A stretch of DNA of 64,000 nt from Methanoregula sp. GTDB taxonomy: Archaea; Halobacteriota; Methanomicrobia; Methanomicrobiales; Methanospirillaceae. Below the pieces are notes generated by a model. The model saw only the letters and a list, made by a program, of their open reading frames with translations, was not told the origin of the DNA and did no database searches. Each line of letters opens with the position of its first letter. Within the stretch, counting starts at the first letter, position 1. Positions 38,601 to 45,583 of this stretch are shown here, piece after piece. The DNA lies in NCBI GenBank assembly GCA_041645435.1, contig JBAZQB010000002.1:62001-126000 (forward strand). The letters are read 5' to 3'. The translations under genes and the position numbers were made by a program.

Positions 38601-39099
38601 TATCATGATGTACCCGATGGATGGATGGGAGACACTGGAATCGATAAAGAAGGATCCGGAACTTCGGAAAATTCCGGTGCTGATGCTAACTGGAAAACAA
38701 CTGCTTCCTGAAGAAGCAAAACAGTATGGGATATGCATTGAGGATTATCTCCTCAAACCCGTGATACCCCATGAACTGATTAACGCAATCGAGTATGTCC
38801 TCAACCGGAAGAAAACGATTGATGCCGAGATTCAGAACGCAATTCATGCAGGGCACGATAAAACCATTGTTTGCGAATATGCAAAACTCGCCAGACGGGT
38901 CGATGTCGACAGGAAACTCATGAAAATTATTAAAAAACCCTATATCAAAATGGGCCGGTCAGAGCGGGAGATAATTCAGACAATCGAGGATCTGGCTGAT
39001 GGTATGTTGCGGAGGGAAGAGAATTTGATCCAGCTCCGGCAGAAAATTTTTGTATCCCTGATAGTTTTATCTGCTCCGAATCCCAAAAATAAAAACTAA
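32623..39099 (+). CDS. Giant IPT/TIG-PKD surface protein with PGF-pre-PGF-like domain, membrane anchor and cytoplasmic receiver domain
   Basis: 2158 residues. A signal peptide ends near residue 28 (IVPAAAE). About fourteen IPT/TIG Ig-like units fill residues ~30-1250, each with a GGTPVIIIGTNLIGA-type start. Two PKD domains follow (~1250-1420, NWDWDFGDG and SWDWDFGDS), then a beta-rich region, a Ser/Gly/Thr linker (~1650-1705), a PGF-pre-PGF-like domain (~1705-1840, ending NTPGFSYFAISD), one membrane span (~1903-1927) and a cytoplasmic receiver (~1941-2060; ILIVDDEPQVLEV, LLDIMMYPMDG, LLKPV) plus a helical tail. TTG at 32623 is preferred for its GGAG; ATG at 32641 is an alternative. Probably cell-surface binding linked to phosphorelay; the receiver fusion is unusual. 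Confidence 0.88.
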   Translation: MAKQNQMRNKIFFVSFFLLFLFIVPAAAETPTFTTISPSTGSTAGGTPVIIIGTNLIGATNSVTSLYNVSVGGTVLTNMTVVSATKIIGSTRAGTGLADVVITTPGGTATEGTGVFTYVDPPTFTTIMPSTGPLAGGTWVNITGTNFIGATRVTFGGTAGTGLSIENETSVIVKTPARTAGLVTVAVITPNGTATGASKYTYISLPTVTSVSQPTGPIAGGTWVNITGMNFIGATGVTFGGTTATSFSIENLTLIRALTPVHAAGRVTVAVATPNGTASGTNRYTYVALPTVTSISPLTGPLAGGTPVTIIGTNLIGPMDSATSQYNVSIGGTTLTNMTVVSATKIIGSTQTGTAGPVNVIVITPNGTVTRTNAYTYAAPPTFTTISPTSGSLTGGTPVIIIGTNLIGATNSATSLYNVSIGGTALTNMTVVSATKIIGSTRVGTAGLVDVVITTPNGTATEGTGVFTYVDPPTFTGIAPETGPLAGGTWVNITGTNFIGATRVTFGGTAGTGLSIENETAVIVKTPARTAGLVTVAVITPNGTATGASKYTYISLPTVTRVSQPTGPIAGGTGVNITGTNFIGATGVTFGGMSVTSFSLENGTSIIAIVPVHAAGLVTVNVVTPNGTAIGASKYTYVALPTVTSITPSTGPLAGGTPVTIIGTNLIGPTDSETSLSNVSIGGTTLTNMTVVSATKIIGSTQTGTAGPVNVIVSTPNGTVTRTNAYTYAAPPTFTSISPTSGSLTGGTPVIIIGTNLIGATNSATSLYNVSIGGTALTNMTVVSATKIIGSTRVGTAGLVDVVITTPNGTATEGTGVFTYVDPPTFTTIMPSTGPLAGGTWVNITGTNFIGATRVTFGGTAGTGLSRENETAVIVKTPAHVAGLVYVNVTTPNGTATGASKYTYISLPTVTSVSPPMGPIAGGAAVMIIGTDLTGTTGVTFSGTAGTSVTNVNATAVTAMTPAHTAGVVSVMVTTPNGTVTKANAYTYAGVPTFTSITPPTGPKDGGTVVTIIGTGLSGTTGVTFSGTAGTSVTNVNATAVTVTTPAGSVGPVDVVVTTSGGTVTKTNAYTYATGSTFTSISPSIGPKAGGTPVIIIGMNLIGAKNSATSRYNVSIGGIVLTNMTVVSATKIIGSTRAGTAGLVDVVVTTPNGTSTGMGAYTYAADPKFKRITPEIGPTTGGTVVTIIGTDLTGTTGISFDGTAGTGVTNINATAVMVTTPAHVAESVDIMVTTPGGTATKHNAYDYVVVTIPVAAFSGSPTNGTAPLTVEFTDVSINSPTNWDWDFGDGKTSNHKNVTHNYRSAGNYTVSLVAMNSAGSNSTVKTGYINVTAEATTKAPVAKFSANRTEGDKPLAVRFTDASKNIPTSWDWDFGDSGSSTDQNPIHQYTTAGTYTVKLVVTNGAGSNQEIKTGYITVIAPVVVNNTFALTGVETTTTGSVQNVTIDTTLANVTTSGNIITFNETTHWASMAITLTETPDTNPTTVKGKVKSVRSKTKPVSAPVTSAGTPTVQIQLNLDRIPASTAAITQTITKDPDASAQASFTLASTTAGKQIDNIAYTLNVAKTNISNAGDGGIIQSANLTMSASSEWVTANGGPGHIVVFRCADDGTTQILTPFQTDTDLGGNYSFMFLSPNGLSTFSLAAISSITSDSGGTTSSGTTSSGTSGSGISNSDITGSGFTSSSDSADPGRSGSSSISSPGAAAGQTLTFAINQQVTTSTPGAIITVAITPSKSLGPVDLIVADVKTIDTSGLAGRHIAGISAIEPVGVNPSSISQSAITFAVSGSWLNQNGVNPGDIVLMRDHDGQWSELPTTFEHSNGDIHYYISNTPGFSYFAISDRLPIPTAKATSQAVVSTAGKIQPSSPPVTVTAITTPVQTKRAPEVGGGTPELSPASIPSIIPDPASILLAFGIILICAAGAIYLYVRKIPQKKPHEMPHKTRILIVDDEPQVLEVFSLILEMEGYDTITASCGKECLSLLTDKKNSPDTILLDIMMYPMDGWETLESIKKDPELRKIPVLMLTGKQLLPEEAKQYGICIEDYLLKPVIPHELINAIEYVLNRKKTIDAEIQNAIHAGHDKTIVCEYAKLARRVDVDRKLMKIIKKPYIKMGRSEREIIQTIEDLADGMLRREENLIQLRQKIFVSLIVLSAPNPKNKN
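32710..35868 (+). repeat. 1053-bp higher-order tandem repeat of four IPT units
   Basis: IPT units fall into types A-D (91+84+84+92 codons = 351). The order A-B-C-D repeats with starts at 32710, 33763 and 34816, exactly 1053 bp apart. The third block keeps types A and B and then diverges. The blocks starting at 33763 and 34816 are nearly identical at DNA level through the A unit, including silent positions, which indicates recent duplication or gene conversion. Confidence 0.85.
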
Positions 39100-39207
39100 T
39101 TTTTTAGATAAAACTCATAATATGCAATTGTAGCGTGCCGGTATTCAGGTCCTGAAATCGTGACATTTTATTATTTGCTTTCAAGAGCACTTGTCAGGTG
39201 CTTGCGG

Positions 39208-39318
39208 GTGAAACGGACAATATTCGATTTCGTACAACAGAGCAATGTAACCAAGAGTGCAGTTCGCCAACTCGCAGACCCGATAGCAAACATCGTGGTG
39301 TTCAACATTTACACCCCG
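39208..39318 (+). pseudogene. Remnant of the 168-codon unknown family (second copy)
   Basis: From GTG at 39208 the plus strand reads VKRTIFDFVQQSNVTKSAVR, then QLADPIANIVVFNI and a stop at 39316-39318. This aligns with residues 3-28 of the gene at 9622-10131 (ADFVQKTTIKTAVR then LASPIAAVAAFN). Only the first ~30 codons are kept. It shows Gln at the site that is a stop in the other copy. No downstream continuation of the family is visible. Confidence 0.6.
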
Positions 39319-39531
39319 TAGGTTTTGAGTTAAATATGGTAGTGTAAATACTCAACAGTAAATTTGACAATCCTGATCCTCATGGATATCGTATACCTGT
39401 TCAGTGCACTATACATCCATTGAATCGGTAAATTAAGGTAAAGACCGTTCAGCAATTATCCCAAACAATGATTCCATATTTTTATCTTAGATCGCGTTGA
39501 TCAACTCATCAGAACCTTAGGAGATTCTATT

Positions 39532-39612
39532 TTGACAAAAGAAGGTTGGAACATGGATAATTCCGACACGGGAGAGGTGCACCCGACCGGAGAATCACTC
39601 CTGAACCCGTAA
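39532..39612 (+). CDS. Possible 26-residue small ORF
   Basis: A TTG start follows TTAGGAGA by 7 bases and opens a frame reading MTKEGWNMDNSDTGEVHPTG to a TAA at 39610-39612. A T-run (eight T) follows within 20 bases. It is too short to judge by composition; only the ribosome site and the terminator-like T-run support it. The rest of the 39.1-39.7 kb gap shows only the remnant at 39208. Confidence 0.2.
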   Translation: MTKEGWNMDNSDTGEVHPTGESLLNP

Positions 39613-39704
39613 TCGGGAACCCTTTTTTTTAAAAAGTGCCGGGACAGTGACAAGGGGCCCCAGTAACCAGAGAGTTATTGTACTAAAAATTTTAATCTGT
39701 ACCA

Positions 39705-40430
39705 ATGCAAAAAAGGATCATCCTCTTAATATTTTTATTACTGGGGATTGTACTGGCGAGCGGATGTACAAGCCCGCAATCCCCTGCCGCAGTGACACCG
39801 GAATCAACCCTGCCCACGAGTACTACTCCCACAGTTGTTCCGGTAACCCCCTCCCCATCAGTGACTGTTTCATCCGGTGTTACGTACCGGCCGGATGCTC
39901 AGCATCCTGATATAGGCATAACAACCGTACCGACAACAAGGATCCAGGTCGACAATCCGTATCTGGATTATCTCAATATCCGGAAAAAAACCTTTGATTA
40001 CAGTATCCCCAACTGCCCGATGCAGAGTGCTTTTCCCGCAATCGCAAACGATCCTGATTACGGCATACAGCACCAGGTACCCAGACTTACTGCGGTGACC
40101 GAAGATGATTATCAAACCTTCCTTCGGAAATATACCGGGGAAAATGCCGAAAACACCGTGTTAAAAAATATCCAGGGATGTCAGGGGGCTGAGGGAAAAC
40201 CTGAATGGAACTTTGTGGAAGTGCGGGCAATTCTCATTCCCACCAATGTGAGGCCTGCGAATTATTCCATTTCCCAGAATGTGCGTTCGAACGGGAAAAT
40301 AATCGCACAATTCGTGACAACCCGGACGCTGGTTATCGATGAAAAAGTCTCCTTAACCAGTTATATCCCAGTAAAAGCCGATGAAATGAATCTCTTTGAA
40401 ACCGTTGATATAACGTATACCCGGCAATAA
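39705..40430 (+). CDS. Lipoprotein of unknown function
   Basis: 241 residues. A signal peptide with lipobox (LLLGIVLASGCTSPQ, Cys21) is followed by a Thr/Pro/Ser-rich spacer (about 25-60) and a globular part with DNPYLDYLNIRKKTFDYSIP, NDPDYGIQHQVPRLTAVTED and VEVRAILIPTNVRPANYSIS. It is anchored outside the cell membrane. No named family is recognised. The stop at 40430 precedes a strong hairpin. The minus-strand frame that overlaps its 3' end is only the run-on of the frameshifted transposase. Confidence 0.75.
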   Translation: MQKRIILLIFLLLGIVLASGCTSPQSPAAVTPESTLPTSTTPTVVPVTPSPSVTVSSGVTYRPDAQHPDIGITTVPTTRIQVDNPYLDYLNIRKKTFDYSIPNCPMQSAFPAIANDPDYGIQHQVPRLTAVTEDDYQTFLRKYTGENAENTVLKNIQGCQGAEGKPEWNFVEVRAILIPTNVRPANYSISQNVRSNGKIIAQFVTTRTLVIDEKVSLTSYIPVKADEMNLFETVDITYTRQ

Positions 40431-40454
40431 TTTTTTATCCTGTGAAGATTACCC

Positions 40455-40471
40455 CCGGGCAAGCTGCCCGG
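40455..40471 (+). terminator. Hairpin terminator after the lipoprotein gene
   Basis: A perfect 7-bp stem, CCGGGCA/TGCCCGG, with a 3-base loop begins 24 bases after the stop at 40430 and is followed by TTTACTTCT. Position and shape suit a transcription terminator. Confidence 0.5.
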
Positions 40472-40587
40472 TTTACTTCTCAAAATGTCCAATGTTTTTT
40501 GTCTGCTCCCTGGTGTTGTGTCGACTCCCTGTCGCTCGTTAGAGTGGGTGTCGGGAAACATGCATCCCGGTTTTGGTCTGACAGGCC

Positions 40588-41876
40588 CAGTACTTCTATA
40601 AGTTTTCCTCCATGAACTTGTGATAGTCAACAACTTTACCAACCACCGATCAGCCGGGACAACGAAGAACAGAAACAAACGTAACAAATTTGAGTTTTTT
40701 CCGGAGTCCTTCCCAAACGAGCAGCCGGAAGAGATCAAACCGGAACAAATCTTCGTCAATGTCCTTGGCCCTCGTTGAACCTTTGAGAAGAACATCCGTT
40801 GAAGAGCCACCCAGATATTCTTGAGGAGGAACGAGATGATCGTCAAGAGGTACCGGAGCACAACGTTTCTGGAATATGTTTTAGCTTTCACGATGTTCCG
40901 GATACGGTATGAAGATTCGATAGCAAACCGGTTCTTGTAGACCCGGTAGACCCTTCGCGGCTTCCAGTCAATACCATACACGACATACCCGAGATTCACA
41001 TTCCCGAATTTCTTATTCCTTCCCTGAAGGTACTGAACATCAATTGCAAGAGTAAGATCAAGAGGTCCGGAGGTTCCCATCATTGTGTACCGGGCATAAC
41101 GGGAATGATTCCCCTGGAGAATCTTCTTGAGTTCCTGGCCGTGTTTTCTCACCGGAACAATGTGCGGGATGTTCTCCTTCTGGAGAAACGAGAACACATC
41201 GTTTGAGTAAAAACCCCGATCAAGACAGAGTATCTCGATATTTACTTTTGCATCGTCGATGAAAGCCAGGAATTTCCGAATGTACTTGACCTTTGACATT
41301 CCCATTTTCACTGGGAGAACTGCGAGGGTCAACCGTTGGCCTTTTGTCGTGATGTAGAGCGAAACATACGAGTAAAATGTCGTTGTGGAATCCTTCATTT
41401 TACTCTTGATAACATAATCTTTGTTTACGTCAACAATCTCTCCGTAATAAGGATCATCGGTGAAATCTATGGCAAAATGATACGATTTTCCGGGAACGAG
41501 AATCTGATCGTTTGAATAGGTGAGGATCTTTGATTGTAATTCGAGAAGTGAATCCAGGTCTACCTTGGACAAATGGTATCTGACCGACGTTTCACACTGG
41601 ACTTTTTCTACGGCTTTATTGATGGAATGCACTGAAAGTTTGTTCGCTGACATTCCGACGAGTGACCGGATGAGCGTCTTTTGGTTCAGTTTCCCGTTGA
41701 TGGAAATTGTGATGTTCCGGTTGATTGCTTCAACTGCAATTTCGGAACAACCTTCTGCTCGGATCTCATTCTTTATTCGGCGGGCAATTTGCCGGTGTTT
41801 GACCATATTCGGTGCCCGCTGCCTATTTAGATCTTACTGTTCTCTTCAGCCCGAGCTAAAAATTAGTGAAGTACTG
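40588..41876 (-). mobile_element. Complete ISH3-like insertion sequence with 5-bp target duplication
   Basis: The element is 1289 bp. Its ends are imperfect inverted repeats, left CAGTACTTCTATAAGTTTTC and right (reverse complement) CAGTACTTCACTAATTTTTA. The flanking bases AGGCC occur directly at 40583-40587 and at 41877-41881, a 5-bp target-site duplication. It encodes one DDE transposase on the minus strand, frameshifted near its end. Size, single transposase and 5-bp duplication agree with the ISH3 family of archaeal elements; the family name is inferred from these traits and the transposase style. Confidence 0.85.
40650..41806 (-). pseudogene. IS transposase (DDE), frameshifted near the C-terminus
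   Basis: About 385 residues originally. Acidic catalytic positions are visible in FAIDFTDDPYYGE, EILCLDRGFYSND and YKNRFAIESSYRIRN (the Y-x-x-R-x-x-I-E-S type ending). After RMFFSK the annotated frame goes off. Restoring one base near 40781-40785 gives GSTRAKDIDEDLFRFDLFRL and a natural stop at 40650, 62 bases inside the left inverted repeat. The uncorrected frame runs to 40361, past the IS end and into the lipoprotein gene. The loss of one G is the simplest cause; it probably inactivates the enzyme. Confidence 0.8.
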
Positions 41877-41980
41877 AGGCCCCATCATTACATTCGCGTG
41901 ATTTTCACCGGGTAACGCCGGTCAGAGGAGCGAGACCCATGATAAAAAAGAGATAAAAAACGTGAATGACTAAAAGTGAA

Positions 41981-42194
41981 TTATAATAAATCGTCATCCT
42001 CATCATTGCCTCTACCCCAGGAATAGAGTTCATTATCGGGTACAACGGGTCTTCCTGGATGTCCAGTGCATCAGGGTAATAATCGTTTTCCGGGATTATT
42101 GGTTCCGGTTTATCAACGATGATGCCCCGTTTTTCGTGCTCCTTACCGGGTTCATCGCTCTTATGCCCCCGATTATCCTTACCTTTTTTTTCAT
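41981..42194 (-). pseudogene. Small charged protein gene broken by two frameshifts
   Basis: A strong ribosome site (GGAGGTG) precedes an ATG at 42194 followed by eight A. With nine A the frame would read MKKKGKDNRGHKSDEPGKEH, then EKRGIIVDKPEPIIPENDYY. A second shift near 42055-42090 is then needed to reach DNELYSWGRGNDEDDDLL and a stop at 41981. Both halves look like genuine charged coding sequence. As it stands the ATG frame gives only a 32-residue peptide. No family recognised. The homopolymer makes slippage or sequencing error possible for the first shift. Confidence 0.4.
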
Positions 42195-42368
42195 ATGTTT
42201 TTCACCTCCGGGTATTGGATTTTGGAAAAACATAGAACAATATTTTTTTTGGGATAAATATTTTTCCTGAAAGGGAAACGTGGATTGTTTTTTTAATCAC
42301 ACTCTGTTGACGGTTAATTAATCAAAACTGTTTACATGACTGACTGCGTGGGGAGCGATTGACGGGCC

Positions 42369-42453
42369 GGTCTTGAGGGTAAATGCGGTTGGGTCCACGT
42401 TTCGCGTAAGAATCGTCTTCGAGTTCCTTTAACCGCTCCGATAGGACCTTGGG
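42369..42453 (-). pseudogene. Fragment of an HxlR-type regulator gene
   Basis: About 85 bp closely match the middle of the HxlR gene at 46788-46878, sharing for example CTTCGAGTTCCTTTAACCGC. Read on the minus strand this gives KVLSERLKELED, the recognition-wing region of HxlR proteins. A few bases are lost just after it, shifting the frame. No other part of an HxlR gene is present nearby, so it is a degraded partial duplicate. Confidence 0.65.
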
Positions 42454-42564
42454 GTAATAGCGGGATAGTTGATTTTGCTACCTTCTGTTGTTCAGTAGTT
42501 TTCATTTATGACACGTGCTTGAAAAAAAAAAGATGGATGTTCTTGCAAATCTTCAGGAAAAATG

Positions 42565-44490
42565 TTAATGGACAAGTCTATTGTATGCATACTCAACAAA
42601 AGGTATCCAGAAGGGATACCCGTTGAATTTTTCAATCGATAAAAAAAACAGCATCATCACCTGCCAAACAAATATAGTAGCAAACATAGCTGCTAGAATA
42701 TATTCGGCAGTGCCCCAATGAAACCGTTTTAGTTTAAATAGAATGAGACTTGCGATAAGCATCAACACTTCAAAGTAGATAAGAATTTTAAAAAATGCTA
42801 TAACATCCTTATAAGTTACATAATGTTTGTAAAAATATACACAAAAAAAGATAAATATACCCGGTAGTAAAAAAACTACCGCACCAATTGTTTTTAACAA
42901 AAATCTTTTCGGGATAAATTCATTGTCGGCGGTTGCCCGCATAACCCAAATACCCAAAATACCCGCAGGGATATATATGGGAGAAAGGAGCCGAATATCT
43001 GGGACAATTCCGCTATCAATATTCATCATATGGAACTGAGTGATGTATGCAATAAAAATGCTCAAAATCATCATAAGAATAAAAAAGATCATCCATCTGT
43101 CTCTCTTTTCAGGTATTCCTTTAGTAAAATAAATAAAGGGAAAGGCGAGGACTGCAACAAGCAGCACTGGACAGATAAGAAATACACTCATGCTTTCAGA
43201 TGCAGGCATAAAAAGAATTCCAAACGTGTCCGGCAGAAGTGTGGTCCAGCGGATATTTACCAGATATCCAAGAGTCATATTGTAAAAATAATTTATATCC
43301 GATAAGGTTACAGAATTAACCGTCGTCACACTATCAGGATTAACGGTCATGATTTGATTAACAGTTGTTCCAGCAGTTGAGACTGTTGTATAAGGAAGCT
43401 TAAGGAGATTTCCTGTAACAATAAGGTTATTTATAAATAAAGGGATTGCACCGATTGCTGTAAACAGCACAGGAGATAATCCACGAATAATTTCTGGAAT
43501 TCCGGGTTTATTTTGTATACTTTCATACAATACGATCAGGATGAAAAAAATGGATGCGAAGATGAGGACCGCGAACCCTACCTCAGGACGTGCCCAAGCT
43601 AACAGTCCGATTGCGGTAAATGCGAGGGCCCCATCGCGATATGACCGTCTATAGATATATCGCAACATAAATAGTATCACGAGGCCAAATATCATTGCAA
43701 CGAGCATGTGGTCTTTTGCATTCCCTGACCAGATGAAATATGATGAACTAAAGAGACAGGCAGCTGTACCGCCAAGTGAGATCCAGGTCTCTAAAAAGAT
43801 TGTACGAAATATGTGGTAAATAATAACGGCAGTAAGGGCAAAGAAAAAGTGGTTTGTCAGGATAACTGCGGCGGTTTCGAATGGAGCAGTCGGAGTATGA
43901 TAGATAAAGGGGGAGTATAAGGCCATGTTGAAAAGGATTCCCAGGAATCCAACAGCAATTCCAATTACAACTATGATGTTTTTTTGAATGTGTGAATTGC
44001 GTAGATAATACCTAGCTATCAGAACTGAGAGAATGATCGGAATAAATGCCCAAAGGAGAATAACTCCTAATCGGAACTGATCCCCCCACAATCCAATCAT
44101 CTTCACCGCTGGTAGAGAGAGTACTGGCAGCATCAGTGTATATGTGAGCCGGTTTCTGTGATCGGAATGCCTAAAATATGGCCCGGGAGTTCCATTTTGA
44201 AAAAAACCGTACTTCCCCTCATTAATTATAACCTGATGTCCGATATCCAGTTGATGAAGCTGGTTTACGGTTATCCATTCGTCATTAATATAGAGCGATG
44301 GATTTGAAAGAGTGAGTATAACAAAAAGCGCGAATAAAAAAATAATGAATGAAACATGATATTTCTCTAAAAAATTAGAAAAATGATCAGATAAAACACT
44401 ACCCCTTTCAGAAGAAAAAGTAGATAAATGTTCTCGGGTTTTTTCCTTTGATTCTTCCTTTTTTTTATGCTCACGGGCTGTTGTCTTCAT
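42565..44490 (-). CDS. Polytopic membrane protein, glycosyltransferase (GT-C/PMT)-like
   Basis: 641 residues with a charged start (TAREHKKKEESKEKTREHLS) and about twelve to thirteen hydrophobic segments. An early external loop has YINDEWITVNQLHQLDIGHQ, with an acidic pair after the first membrane segment, as in lipid-linked-sugar GT-C enzymes. Downstream loops include the aromatic-rich NGYPFWIPFVEYAYN near the end. No motif proves the family, so a flippase-like or other polytopic role remains possible. The gene is distinctly A/T-rich and lies in a scarred region beside an IS element, which suggests acquired surface-glycan DNA. Confidence 0.6.
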   Translation of the reverse strand: MKTTAREHKKKEESKEKTREHLSTFSSERGSVLSDHFSNFLEKYHVSFIIFLFALFVILTLSNPSLYINDEWITVNQLHQLDIGHQVIINEGKYGFFQNGTPGPYFRHSDHRNRLTYTLMLPVLSLPAVKMIGLWGDQFRLGVILLWAFIPIILSVLIARYYLRNSHIQKNIIVVIGIAVGFLGILFNMALYSPFIYHTPTAPFETAAVILTNHFFFALTAVIIYHIFRTIFLETWISLGGTAACLFSSSYFIWSGNAKDHMLVAMIFGLVILFMLRYIYRRSYRDGALAFTAIGLLAWARPEVGFAVLIFASIFFILIVLYESIQNKPGIPEIIRGLSPVLFTAIGAIPLFINNLIVTGNLLKLPYTTVSTAGTTVNQIMTVNPDSVTTVNSVTLSDINYFYNMTLGYLVNIRWTTLLPDTFGILFMPASESMSVFLICPVLLVAVLAFPFIYFTKGIPEKRDRWMIFFILMMILSIFIAYITQFHMMNIDSGIVPDIRLLSPIYIPAGILGIWVMRATADNEFIPKRFLLKTIGAVVFLLPGIFIFFCVYFYKHYVTYKDVIAFFKILIYFEVLMLIASLILFKLKRFHWGTAEYILAAMFATIFVWQVMMLFFLSIEKFNGYPFWIPFVEYAYNRLVH

Positions 44491-44625
44491 GAGTATGAGA
44501 GTTTACTTACTATCAAAAAAATTAAAAATCAATTGATTTAAGGAGTTATCATCATTTCGTATGGGTCAGATAGGTAATTAATTTTTTTGTTCCAGATGTG
44601 TACCAATCATTATGAGGTCGATCGA

Positions 44626-44838
44626 TTAAGTTGTTAAAACCTTACATGCCTTGGACTTTCCGGTTCCTTCCAGCACGTAGAAAAAGACATCAACCGGTGT
44701 CATGTGCTTTTTTAATGCTTCCCCGGACTGCAGGATGATCACGACCGCGATCGCATTGTCGGTATCGTAAATCTTCCGTGAATCCACATGGTGGGGGTTT
44801 GGCCCTGACGGGACCTTTGCAACTTCAGTAATCTTCAG
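44626..44838 (-). pseudogene. Truncated cupin-domain protein
   Basis: Directly downstream of the siroheme-reductase stop, one frame reads LKITEVAKVPSGPNPHHVDS, then RKIYDTDNAIAVVIILQSGE and ALKKHMTPVDVFFYVLEGTG. This is the first half of a small cupin, with the metal-binding H-x-T-P-V-D/E region. After GTG the cupin consensus is lost (KSKACKVLTT, stop), so the second cupin motif is missing. No ATG/GTG/TTG precedes it in frame. It is a decayed last member of the redox operon. Confidence 0.6.
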
Positions 44839-44840
44839 GG

Positions 44841-45530
44841 TTATTTCTCCGTTTCAAGAGGAATATACGGAATCAGGGAGAGTAATTCCGATTTCAGCGA
44901 TTCGATTCCAATGCGTTCTATAAACCGGGCTGTACGTTCATGGGGGTGGGCATGGTGCCGGTAATATTCTGACAGGCGCTGTGCACAATCCACCGCCTCG
45001 TAAGCGGTGAGATCCCTGGCAATGAGATCCCCAAACCGTGGACGGGTACCCGCATTGCCCCCGAAGTAGACCGTCCACCCGTTCGGGGTTGCGATGATCC
45101 CGATGTCCCGGGTATGGCTTTCGCTGCAACAGCGGGGGCAACCGGAGACCCCGATCTTGATCTTTGCCGGGAATGCCTGATCTTTGAACTTTTCATAGAT
45201 GATGCGGGCAAGCCCAATCGAGTCCTGTTTGCCATACCTGCACATATCAGTGCCAAGACAAGCCTGGACAAATTTCACACAGGGTAGTGTTTCGGGTTTT
45301 GCCAGCGGGCCTAGTTCCGCAATGATACGAGGTACGTCTTCTGGTTCAATGCCGGCAAATAAGATCCGCTGTCCCGATGTAATCTTCAGTACCGGCACAT
45401 GGTACTTCTTTCCGACTCGTGCAATGGTTTCGAGTTGTTCGGGTGTCACTATGCCGGCAAGTATCCGTGTCGTGATCGCCCGGGTCTTTCCATCCCGCTG
45501 GAGAGCGGCTCCTTCCGGAGTATCTGTCAT
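44841..45530 (-). CDS. Siroheme/[4Fe-4S] nitrite/sulfite reductase-like protein, short form
   Basis: 229 residues. A ferredoxin-like half domain (about 15-85: RAITTRILAGIVTPEQLETI, ITSGQRILFAGIEPEDV) precedes the siroheme-[4Fe-4S] core. Its ligands appear as C-x5-C in CLGTDMCRYGKQDS and C-x3-C in SGCPRCCSESHTRD. Such short single-copy forms occur in methanogens and are proposed to reduce sulfite, nitrite or related N/S compounds; the true substrate is unknown. It is 53 bases downstream of the ferredoxin-domain gene in the same direction, which may supply electrons. It is followed by the broken cupin. Confidence 0.8.
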   Translation of the reverse strand: MTDTPEGAALQRDGKTRAITTRILAGIVTPEQLETIARVGKKYHVPVLKITSGQRILFAGIEPEDVPRIIAELGPLAKPETLPCVKFVQACLGTDMCRYGKQDSIGLARIIYEKFKDQAFPAKIKIGVSGCPRCCSESHTRDIGIIATPNGWTVYFGGNAGTRPRFGDLIARDLTAYEAVDCAQRLSEYYRHHAHPHERTARFIERIGIESLKSELLSLIPYIPLETEK

Positions 45531-45583
45531 CTTGTCTGTCTCCTTTTTTTATGTTTAGTTGTCCTGGTTCATTCAGTGTGCCG

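Noticed and set aside
40361..40649. C-terminal extension of the transposase frame
   Set aside because: It lies after the frameshift, partly outside the IS left end, and overlaps the lipoprotein gene; the corrected frame stops at 40650.
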